Assembly (NCBI GenBank): GCA_037129555.1
Contig: JBAXUS010000191.1
Coordinates: 1-12,162 of the forward strand
Origin: JANXLS01 sp037129555
Lineage (GTDB): Bacteria > Planctomycetota > SZUA-567 > H5-PLA8
Reading direction: 5' to 3'
DNA length: 12,162 nt
The notes beneath the pieces were generated by a model. That model was not told the DNA's origin. It ran no database searches and worked only from the letters and a program-made list of their open reading frames with translations. The position numbers were made by a program, and so were the translations under genes. This document shows positions 6,315 to 12,162 of the stretch, one piece after another; within the stretch, counting starts at the first letter, position 1; each line of letters starts with the position of its first letter.

Positions 6315-6785
6315 TCATTTTCGCTCAGCTGGAAACCAGAGGTCAAATGTTTGCTGAAAATACGTATTTAGCCGCAATTTGTTTTCTGTCGAAACTCCGA
6401 TTACAGCGTTGTCACTGGTCACTTTGGCACTGATGTGTTTCGTTTGATCGCATTTCCACGTCACGACGGTTGAATAGTTGGAATTGGTGAAACCGCCATT
6501 CCAATTGAGCGTAATCGTCACGGTCAGGGAGGTGCCGTTAATAGCCCTTGCGGTCTCGACCGATGCGATGACCGGGCTTTTCCCGGTCGGGTGGGTGTAA
6601 TCAAGCATTGCTTGCGCGATCACCGGATTATTCTTGCCGTCGTCAATTGCGGTTTCGATCTTTTTCGCCGCCTTATCGATCCAGTCTTCGGCTCTAATCT
6701 CCATCGACAACATGCCGGTGACAAAGACAAGCGCCACGGCGGCATGCGACAAAAACGCGCCTGCGTTGGGTTTAATGTTCTTCAC
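6315..6785 (-). CDS. small exported protein of unknown function
   Basis: A 156-aa protein from a GTG at 6785. The N-terminus (residues 1-32) is a signal peptide with hydrophobic core A-A-V-A-L-V-F-V-T-G-M-L and a probable cleavage site after I-R-A (32). After it comes a short helical stretch (D-W-I-D-K-A-A-K-K-I-E-T-A-I), then a predicted beta-rich region (82-155) with alternating hydrophobic and polar residues, such as S-L-T-V-T-I-T-L-N-W-N-G-G. I recognise no family. The GTG is chosen over the frame's upstream ATG at 6980 because a strong AGGAGG lies four bases upstream and the signal peptide starts there. It follows the TPR-like exported protein by 136 nt and precedes the lipoprotein trio by 138 nt on the same strand, within a block of envelope genes. 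Confidence 0.75.
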   Translation of the reverse strand: MKNIKPNAGAFLSHAAVALVFVTGMLSMEIRAEDWIDKAAKKIETAIDDGKNNPVIAQAMLDYTHPTGKSPVIASVETARAINGTSLTVTITLNWNGGFTNSNYSTVVTWKCDQTKHISAKVTSDNAVIGVSTENKLRLNTYFQQTFDLWFPAERK

Positions 6786-6789
6786 GGCT

Positions 6790-6795
6790 CCTCCT
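6790..6795 (-). promoter_or_regulatory. strong ribosome binding site setting a GTG start
   Basis: AGGAGG on the minus strand, four bases before the GTG at 6785. It is the best Shine-Dalgarno sequence in the window and decides the start of the 156-aa exported protein. Confidence 0.8.
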
Positions 6796-6821
6796 AAAAA
6801 TAAAAGTAAGATGTCATCTAC

Positions 6822-6835
6822 GTGGTGCCTACCAC
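6822..6835 (-). other. short hairpin in the leader of the 156-aa gene
   Basis: GTGGT and ACCAC form a perfect 5-bp stem with a 4-nt loop. On the minus strand a T-rich stretch follows, then the ribosome binding site at 6790. An overlapping alternative pairing joins 6801-6807 with 6834-6840 (TAAAAGT and ACTTTTA). It could be a weak terminator for the TPR-like gene upstream or a structured leader for the next one. The stem is too short to decide. Confidence 0.3.
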
Positions 6836-6921
6836 TTTTACTATCGCACGTCAACGAAATTTTCTCTTTCAAAATACCGAAGCATTGAAACGCAACAACG
6901 ACGGTTGAAATGGTATGATGC

Positions 6922-7380
6922 TCACAGGCCAAACAACGGCGCGATGGCGACCATGAGTTTGACGACGTTCCCGGCGTCATTCACAAAATCGTCGAAGTCC
7001 GCTTGGAACTGATTTTGGGCCACCCGATTTGCGTATGTAATCTTGGGGTTGAGCTGGCCCGCAGTCGCCGGATACAGCGCCACGCATCGCTTCCAACAAT
7101 CTGCGGAATGTGCCCATTGTCCGCTTTTCGCAAATTGGTAGCCCGCAGAATTCGAGGTCCAAAAGATGGCACCCCTGTCATTGGGCCTCATTCGCCGGGC
7201 ATAGCTGAACCAGGCGTTTGCGTTTGCGAAGTCCTGCGCTTGAAAGTACGCAAGCCCATGGTTCATAGCGCCTTGAAACGTTTCAGCTGCACGAGCCGAG
7301 ATGGATATGGTGATCACAAGCACGAGCGTCGTGGCCAGTGCGAGTCGTTTGATTGCGGTGGCTGTGTTGTTCGTCTTCAT
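6922..7380 (-). CDS. small exported TPR-like protein
   Basis: A 152-aa protein with a clear signal peptide: positively charged start, hydrophobic core L-A-L-A-T-T-L-V-L-V-I-T-I-S-I and A-R-A cleavage site at 29-31. The mature part contains about two helix-turn-helix units of TPR type: 38-68 (G-L-A-Y-F-Q-A-Q-D-F-A-N-A-N-A-W-F, then R-M-R-P-N-D) and 71-104 (A-G-Y-Q-F-A-K-S-G-Q-W-A, then C-V-A-L-Y-P). The C-terminus ends in a short hydrophobic run, V-V-K-L-M-V-A-I-A-P-L-F-G-L. The ATG at 7380 has AAGGAG seven bases upstream. It is probably a periplasmic scaffold or adaptor, but the partner is unknown. It lies just ahead of the 156-aa exported protein and behind a 382-nt stretch without genes. 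Confidence 0.8.
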   Translation of the reverse strand: MKTNNTATAIKRLALATTLVLVITISISARAAETFQGAMNHGLAYFQAQDFANANAWFSYARRMRPNDRGAIFWTSNSAGYQFAKSGQWAHSADCWKRCVALYPATAGQLNPKITYANRVAQNQFQADFDDFVNDAGNVVKLMVAIAPLFGL

Positions 7381-7762
7381 TCCGATTCTCCTTTTCGGTT
7401 TGGGTTCGCATAGAGTCAGGAGCGGAATGGCGGAACGCGGAAAGAAAAGTGGAAAATATTTTCAAAAATAACCTAAAGCACACATTTGCATGTGTTTAGA
7501 ATCAATAAATTAGGCCGACGTGCTGGATCGCGCCGCACGCATTTCTGCCAAGCACAGCGTCGCGTCAGGCCATCGATCAATGGACGTTCTGCACGCGGCC
7601 AGCGCTCAACACTTGGGCGTAAAACAATTTCTGTCGTTCGATCTTCGGCAGTGAGACCTGGCGAAAGCGATTGGGTTTGAAACTGCGCCATAAATGCCAG
7701 GTTCCGTATTCATATAACAATGCGCCGTCTAACGCGGTGCTCTTCACTTTCGCGAAAATATT
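7381..7762. other. 382-nt interval without a convincing gene
   Basis: The interval holds short open frames on both strands (for example 7473-7691 minus and 7486-7680 plus), but none has a ribosome binding site or a recognisable product. Visible small structures are a 6-bp hairpin with a TTGC loop (7480-7495), a 12-bp AT-rich palindrome (7452-7463) and a 10-bp palindrome TTTCGCGAAA (7748-7757) just after the HEPN-CBS stop. The part at about 7510-7620 is more GC-rich than its surroundings. It probably separates the kinase operon from the exported-protein genes and contains the promoter of the latter, but I cannot place one. Confidence 0.5.
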
Positions 7763-8554
7763 CTACAAGAGATCAAAGGCGGTCAAAATGCCCGTGAGTA
7801 TCTTGAATTCATTGTCCCGAAAAACTAGGATTGGCTCGCCGTCGAATTTCGCTAACGCCATACCTATTTCATGAGTATCAATTAGGCGCGTCGGTTCAAG
7901 GGGTTCAATCGCGGCATCTTTTAAGGGTTTAGCGAGGCGACGTTTCCGCTCGCCGTTAGAAATGCCTTGCAGAAATCTTGCAATTTGATGATCTGAAACC
8001 AAGCACCATTTCCCGGACGCATTCTCCACGGGTAAATAGGAGAATGAATTTGTAAGCATTTGTTGACGAATGAGACTAACCGGTTGCCAGAGGTGAGCAC
8101 AGACTGGGCTGTTAACCATATAGTCACTGACATATTTGAGTCCTTCAACTTCCATCAGGGCGTCCTCCAAGATCAATGCCAATTGAATGGCGTGTGTGGT
8201 GAGGTGCCGGGCGAACGCGCCCATGTGCAATGCGTCATTGCGAGCGTCTTTAACCATACGATAGAGCAGACTGAAAGGTATGTGAATATATCGCCACTTT
8301 TCGGGAACTTCGTAAGCGAGCGCAGAGAGTTTGGCTAATTCCTCTACATCGGATTGGTACGGGCCTAAGCCATCTACTTCGCCAAATAGAAAGCTTCCTA
8401 AACGCTCGACGGCATGAATTATGCCGTCAAACGCTTCTGCGTCCTTTAGCGCATTCTCACGTGCCAATCGCAATTGTAGCCGAAAATCTCGTGCAGCTTC
8501 TTTGGTCAAATGATCCAAATTGCACTTCGGGGCCTTTGGCATTTCGGATGACAT
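7763..8554 (-). CDS. HEPN-like domain fused to two CBS domains
   Basis: A 263-aa cytoplasmic protein (numbered here from the ATG at 8554; add 9 for the longer frame from 8581). The N-terminal part (about 20-140) is predicted all-helical and contains K-D-A-R-N-D-A-L-H-M-G, with R105 and H110 in the R-x4-H spacing and the Asn after Arg typical of HEPN RNase sites. Next comes a helix, H-A-I-Q-L-A-L-I-L-E-D-A-L-M. The C-terminal half has two CBS domains: about 144-196 (M-V-N-S-P-V, then F-S-Y-L-P-V, then W-C-L-V-S-D) and about 210-263 (D-G-E-P-I-L-V-F and I-L-T-G-I-L-T-A-F-D-L-L). CBS pairs usually bind adenine nucleotides or S-adenosylmethionine. The start at 8554 has AAGGA six bases upstream; the ATG at 8581 has none. 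It follows the kinase gene by 33 nt and is surely co-transcribed. A ligand-gated RNase is an inference from the domain pairing; a non-catalytic HEPN is possible. Confidence 0.75.
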   Translation of the reverse strand: MSSEMPKAPKCNLDHLTKEAARDFRLQLRLARENALKDAEAFDGIIHAVERLGSFLFGEVDGLGPYQSDVEELAKLSALAYEVPEKWRYIHIPFSLLYRMVKDARNDALHMGAFARHLTTHAIQLALILEDALMEVEGLKYVSDYMVNSPVCAHLWQPVSLIRQQMLTNSFSYLPVENASGKWCLVSDHQIARFLQGISNGERKRRLAKPLKDAAIEPLEPTRLIDTHEIGMALAKFDGEPILVFRDNEFKILTGILTAFDLL

Positions 8555-8560
8555 TTGATT

Positions 8561-8565
8561 TCCTT
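8561..8565 (-). promoter_or_regulatory. ribosome binding site setting the start of the HEPN-CBS gene
   Basis: AAGGA on the minus strand, six bases before the ATG at 8554. The alternative ATG at 8581, six bases after the kinase stop, has no such site. Confidence 0.6.
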
Positions 8566-8587
8566 TTTTTGTAACGAACATTGAGCT

Positions 8588-11236
8588 TTACTTTTCTGCG
8601 GCAATTTTCCGCCACTCAGTGGCCTTCTCGGTCGCCCCGATTTCTTCATACAAATGTACTAACCGTGAGGCCGCGCTCACGAGGTTAACCTTGTCCACGA
8701 GAGACATTTTTTCTTCAAGCGCTTTCATACCGTTATATCCTTCAAGGAGGAATGGCTCCGCTACTCTATATTTTTTCTGTTCCATAAGGCATTCCCCGAG
8801 CACACTTTTCGTTTTGAAGAGAAGCCAATCCGTGGGGGCGAGCTTTTCTCGAATTGCTAGACATTCACGGGAAGAAACTTCGGCATCGACAAAATTCTTC
8901 GCCTTCAGCAATAAATGAGTTAGGTAGGCTACATACCGGCACGATTCTAAACTTTCAGCACCTGCACGTTGTCGCACACACACAAGCACCTCGCGGCACG
9001 CTGAGGCCGCGTTGGAAAAATCCTTTCGCATCTCAAGAATTAAAGTTAGATTGACCAAAGCCGTTTCAGGATTGACTCCGATTTTCCTTTCTATTTCGAC
9101 AGCTTCACGTGTTGACTTTTCGGCATCATCAAGGTCACCGCACGCTTTTTGAATTGCACCAAAATTATTTAGCAATGTAGCCACGTAAGGATGTTGGTTC
9201 CCATAGACTTTCCGATAGATTGCAAGTAATTCCCTGCTTTTCTCTTTCGCTTCCAACGAATCCCCGTCGGCAAGAAGGATTTGTGTGAGTCGATCCATTG
9301 CAAATAGTGTCTCGGGATTTTCGTCACCTAACAAGTTTTTGCTCATTGAAATCGCTTGAACGATTGTGGCTTTTGCCCCTGGCAAATCTCCCTTCCGTTG
9401 CAAAACCGAAGCAAGATGGGCAAGTGATCGCGCAACATCTACATGTTCGGAGCCGCGGAGCCGTTTACTCATTGAAAGAGATTCAATGGCCAAAGGTTCG
9501 GCGTCCTTTAAGTTTCCTCTGTACAATAATACTTTTGACAGATCGCATAGAGTATCAGCAATTATTGGGTGTTCATTCCCTAATATCTTTTTTCGCATTT
9601 CCAATGCATCACGCGTGTATTTCTCAGCAGAAGCATAGTCACGGCGATCCAAGTAAATATAAGCAAGATCATATAGTGATTCCGCAATCCTCAAATTGAC
9701 TTTACCGAACGTCTGGTATTGAAGTGCCAAGGCTTCACGACATAATATTTCAGATTTGTCGAGTTCACCTAAATCATGATATACCTTCGCAATTGTGCCT
9801 TTTAAATCGGATTCTACTTCGGGCTGATTCTTCAATTCCTTGAGTTGCGCAACCGTCTTATCCAAAATCTCTCGCAGCATCTTCGTGTCGCGACCCATTG
9901 CAACAGACGGCCCCACGCCCTTGAGCATGTCTTTCAAAAACGTCGAAATCTGTTCTGCTTTTTGTTTTTGCGTGATGGCGTCATTCTTCAGTTTGGTTTC
10001 GGTTTCGAGTCGTTGCTTCAGAACGTCACGCTCGCGCACCGTGAAGAATACGACCATGGCGACACACGCGGCAAGCGCGGCGACGGTGCCAACAAACAAC
10101 GCTTTGTTTCGATTGATGGCGAGTTTAACGATATAGCCGACTGTCGGCGGGCGGGCGCGGATGGCTTCGCCGTTGAGCCAACGGTCGAGATCGTCGGCGA
10201 AATCCTGAGCGGTTGAGTAACGGCGGCCTACTTCTTTTTCGGTGGCAGTCGAAACGATCAGAGCCAGGTCTTTTGGCAGACCTGGTTTCGCCTTTTCTGG
10301 TGATACAGGTTTTTCAAACAACACCTGCTTCATCAAACGTTCGCTGCTGTTGCCGTCAAAGAATGGATGATCCGTCAGCAATTCATAAAGGGATGCGCCC
10401 AGCGAATACACATCGGCGCGTTGGTCCAGTGTGGCGCTTCCGGCTTGCAGTTGCTCCGGCGACATGTAGCGCAGCTTCCCCAGGATCGCCGCTTTGTCTT
10501 TCGTCAGGGCTTGGCTGGCGTCGGTCAGCGTCGCCAAGCCCAAATCCATGACGAGCACCCGATGATCGTTTGCCGTGACCATTAAATTCCCAGGTGATAT
10601 GTCGCGGTGGATCACGCCGCGTTCATGAAGGTGATGCAATCCCCGTGCGGCATCGCGAAAGATTTCAGCCAACCGTCGCACCCGTGATTTCGATTCCCGT
10701 TTGGCCGGAACGGGGCTGTTCTTCGCTGCGTCGCCATCAGCGAATCGACGCATCAACGTCGGCAAGCCGTCGAACAGTTCGGAACGTTCTTTTTTGACCT
10801 GATCGGAAGCCGTTGTCACCGCCGCGTCAAAATCATCGTTCGTCGAAAGCGCTCTCGCGACCTTGGCGAGGTCCGCGCCTTCGATGTATTCCATCGCGTA
10901 ATAGGGAACGCCGCCTTCTTCACCCGTCGAAAGAATCTTCACCACGTTGGGATGTTCGCAACGCGACAATGCCTCGGTCTCGCGCTTAAACCGGGCAACC
11001 GCCATTTCGTTTTGAGCCAAAGCGAGCGGTGGCATTTTCAGCGCAACCAGCCGGTCCAACCCGCGTTGCCGGGCGAGATACACAACGCCCATCCCACCTT
11101 CGCCGAGCTTTCCCAAAAGATCGTAGTCGCCGAAACGGCGCTGGACCGAATGCTCCGGCCTCGATCCGATCATTGCGGCAAGATCGCCGAACAGCCCGGC
11201 CGAATTTTCGTCGCTACTTTCACTTTGTGGCGTCAT
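8588..11236 (-). CDS. transmembrane Ser/Thr protein kinase with TPR sensor-like domain
   Basis: An 882-aa PknB-type kinase. The kinase domain (about 38-355) shows the glycine loop G-K-L-G-E-G-G-M-G-V-V-Y (42-53), catalytic K67 (V-A-L-K), the catalytic loop H-R-D-I-S-P-G-N (210-217, with D212 and N217), D-L-G in place of D-F-G (231-233) and M-S-P-E-Q (258-262). All essential residues are present; the Lys of HRDLKP is Ser, as in some other bacterial kinases. A polar insert of about 55 residues (130-185) lies before the helix leading to HRD. One transmembrane segment (about 378-399) is followed by a charged, coiled-coil-like stretch (400-430) and about eight kinesin-light-chain-like TPRs (480-875, with phrases such as L-G-N-E-H-P and V-A-T-L-L-N-N-F-G). 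The sequence around A-M-G-R-D-T-K-M-L-R-E-I-L-D is typical of PVC kinases. ATG 11236 has GAAGG about ten bases upstream. It lies 76 nt behind the sigma factor and 33 nt ahead of the HEPN-CBS gene. Substrates unknown. Confidence 0.95.
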   Translation of the reverse strand: MTPQSESSDENSAGLFGDLAAMIGSRPEHSVQRRFGDYDLLGKLGEGGMGVVYLARQRGLDRLVALKMPPLALAQNEMAVARFKRETEALSRCEHPNVVKILSTGEEGGVPYYAMEYIEGADLAKVARALSTNDDFDAAVTTASDQVKKERSELFDGLPTLMRRFADGDAAKNSPVPAKRESKSRVRRLAEIFRDAARGLHHLHERGVIHRDISPGNLMVTANDHRVLVMDLGLATLTDASQALTKDKAAILGKLRYMSPEQLQAGSATLDQRADVYSLGASLYELLTDHPFFDGNSSERLMKQVLFEKPVSPEKAKPGLPKDLALIVSTATEKEVGRRYSTAQDFADDLDRWLNGEAIRARPPTVGYIVKLAINRNKALFVGTVAALAACVAMVVFFTVRERDVLKQRLETETKLKNDAITQKQKAEQISTFLKDMLKGVGPSVAMGRDTKMLREILDKTVAQLKELKNQPEVESDLKGTIAKVYHDLGELDKSEILCREALALQYQTFGKVNLRIAESLYDLAYIYLDRRDYASAEKYTRDALEMRKKILGNEHPIIADTLCDLSKVLLYRGNLKDAEPLAIESLSMSKRLRGSEHVDVARSLAHLASVLQRKGDLPGAKATIVQAISMSKNLLGDENPETLFAMDRLTQILLADGDSLEAKEKSRELLAIYRKVYGNQHPYVATLLNNFGAIQKACGDLDDAEKSTREAVEIERKIGVNPETALVNLTLILEMRKDFSNAASACREVLVCVRQRAGAESLESCRYVAYLTHLLLKAKNFVDAEVSSRECLAIREKLAPTDWLLFKTKSVLGECLMEQKKYRVAEPFLLEGYNGMKALEEKMSLVDKVNLVSAASRLVHLYEEIGATEKATEWRKIAAEK

Positions 11237-11312
11237 GGCTGATGGCCTTCAGAAACAACAAAAAGAGTAAAACACCGGGATGCCGGGACAAGAAACCGAT
11301 TGACGGCTCTGC

Positions 11313-12143
11313 TCATTTCCGATCCAAAATCGATGGGCCTGTTTTACATAATTTCAGGATACGCCGCACTTCTTCGTCCTGCGCTGGCTTTCTACCGTCT
11401 TCCAATTCGGCGCTCAGGAGTTCGCGCAGAATGCGCTCTGCGTTTTGTTTTACCGATTCATAGACATGTTCCAGTTTGTCTTTACCCAATTCCGGCTTTC
11501 CGATTCGACGTGCGATGTCTTCCCACGTCACGGTCCGACCGCTGGCATTCTTTTCGACGAATAAATCGTACTGCCATTGCGCTGGGGTTTCTGCCTGGAG
11601 CTTTTCAGCGGCGAAACGGAGCAGCTCACGCGCCCATTCGAGATCGTAAATTCCTTCTGGTGAGTTCAAATCGACGACTTCAAAACGACGGTGACCATCG
11701 TCGTCGTCAGCAATGTCGCTGACCATCTTTCGATTGAACGTCTCCGACTGTTTATTGTGCTGATCGCGAATGTAACGCTTAAAACAGGTGAGCAACCAAT
11801 TCCGAAAAAGCCCTTTGCCTTCGCTTCCGTCGATGCGTTCAAACAACCATTTCTCAAAGGCGTGAGCGAAGAAGGATTGAACCATGTCTTCCGCATCATA
11901 CTTTTTTGCCCCCTCGCACATTTGATAAGCGACGAGCGGTCGGTGGTATCGCCGAACAATTTTCTCTTGGGCCTGCTTCCGCGTCACCTGATTGTGCAAA
12001 TGCGCGAAATCACCCCACGACGTTTTCTCAAAATGGTCTGGGCCGGAAATGCCGGTGTGGACGGAAAGTTCGTGCGCGAGTTGGCGCTTTCCTTTCGCTT
12101 CGGCGACCTTGGCTTCGTCGGTCTGTTTAGTATTGAGAGCCAT
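11313..12143 (-). CDS. RNA polymerase sigma factor (ECF-like, kinase-linked)
   Basis: A 276-aa sigma-70-like factor. Region 2 (about 57-128) contains R-Y-H-R-P-L-V-A-Y, D-A-E-D-M-V-Q-S-F-F (83-92) and F-R-N-W-L-L-T-C-F-K-R-Y (113-124), the pattern of factors linked to Ser/Thr kinases in planctomycetes and verrucomicrobia. Region 4 (about 185-245) has a helix-turn-helix around V-T-W-E-D-I-A-R-R-I-G. The tail (246-276) is charged and unassigned, and the protein is longer than a typical ECF factor because of the 40-residue N-terminal extension and this tail. The ATG at 12143 is the first in the window, but the frame stays open to the right edge and there is no strong ribosome binding site, so an earlier start is possible. 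The kinase gene follows after 76 nt. It probably directs transcription of its own operon or of a kinase-controlled regulon (inference). Confidence 0.88.
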   Translation of the reverse strand: MALNTKQTDEAKVAEAKGKRQLAHELSVHTGISGPDHFEKTSWGDFAHLHNQVTRKQAQEKIVRRYHRPLVAYQMCEGAKKYDAEDMVQSFFAHAFEKWLFERIDGSEGKGLFRNWLLTCFKRYIRDQHNKQSETFNRKMVSDIADDDDGHRRFEVVDLNSPEGIYDLEWARELLRFAAEKLQAETPAQWQYDLFVEKNASGRTVTWEDIARRIGKPELGKDKLEHVYESVKQNAERILRELLSAELEDGRKPAQDEEVRRILKLCKTGPSILDRK

Positions 12144-12162
12144 GTGCGGGATCCAATTTTTG

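Noticed and set aside
7473..7691. A 72-codon minus-strand ORF (and a 64-codon plus-strand ORF opposite it)
   Set aside because: No ribosome binding site, no recognisable motif, and both strands are equally open. Treated as non-coding.
7727..7733. An integron attC-like core (GTCTAAC, fitting RYYYAAC)
   Set aside because: No partner core at a suitable distance and no extended imperfect palindrome; a degenerate 7-mer is expected by chance.
1..12162. CRISPR array, rRNA or intact insertion sequence
   Set aside because: No regularly spaced repeats, no rRNA-like sequence, and no transposase with terminal inverted repeats were seen.

Overview
The window looks like chromosome from a bacterium of the PVC superphylum, most likely Planctomycetota. 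Three things suggest this. A sigma-70-like factor is followed by a Ser/Thr kinase with a transmembrane segment and kinesin-light-chain-like TPRs, an arrangement common in that group. There are several secreted or lipoprotein genes of unknown function. A small integrase-neighbour-type ORF carries a tRNA T-arm-like sequence in its reading frame. The assignment is recalled from family patterns, not from a search.

All ten well-supported genes lie on the minus strand and read from right to left. (1) 12143-7763 is a probable signalling operon: a sigma factor, an 882-aa receptor-like kinase with TPRs, and, 33 nt further on, a protein that appears to join an HEPN-like helical domain (R-N-D-A-L-H motif) to two CBS domains. 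This last gene is the most interesting in the window. It may be a nucleotide-gated RNase under a kinase/sigma module, but that function is inferred. (2) 7762-7381 is a 382-nt stretch with no convincing gene. (3) 7380-6315 holds two small exported proteins, one TPR-like and one with no recognised family. (4) 6176-2658 holds three tandem paralogous lipoproteins of 372, 373 and 368 aa with beta-propeller-like repeats. A 68-bp block, 67/68 identical, precedes the second and third in transcription order and marks a tandem duplication. The middle copy has a different C-terminal tail made at the duplication joint. (5) 2506-1022 holds a class II Fic enzyme with a C-terminal winged helix, then a CcbP-type calcium-binding protein. 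Between them lies a compact array of three ATCGTATCAC half-sites forming two overlapping palindromes.

The left end (1-997) reads on the plus strand and looks like worn accessory DNA. It holds a coiled-coil ORF interrupted by one in-frame TAG, a 56-aa ORF just behind it, a 13-bp tandem repeat, a T-arm-like GGTTCGAATCC sequence (minus strand), and the small integrase-neighbour-type ORF. No integrase remains in the window. I see no complete tRNA, rRNA, CRISPR array or intact insertion sequence.
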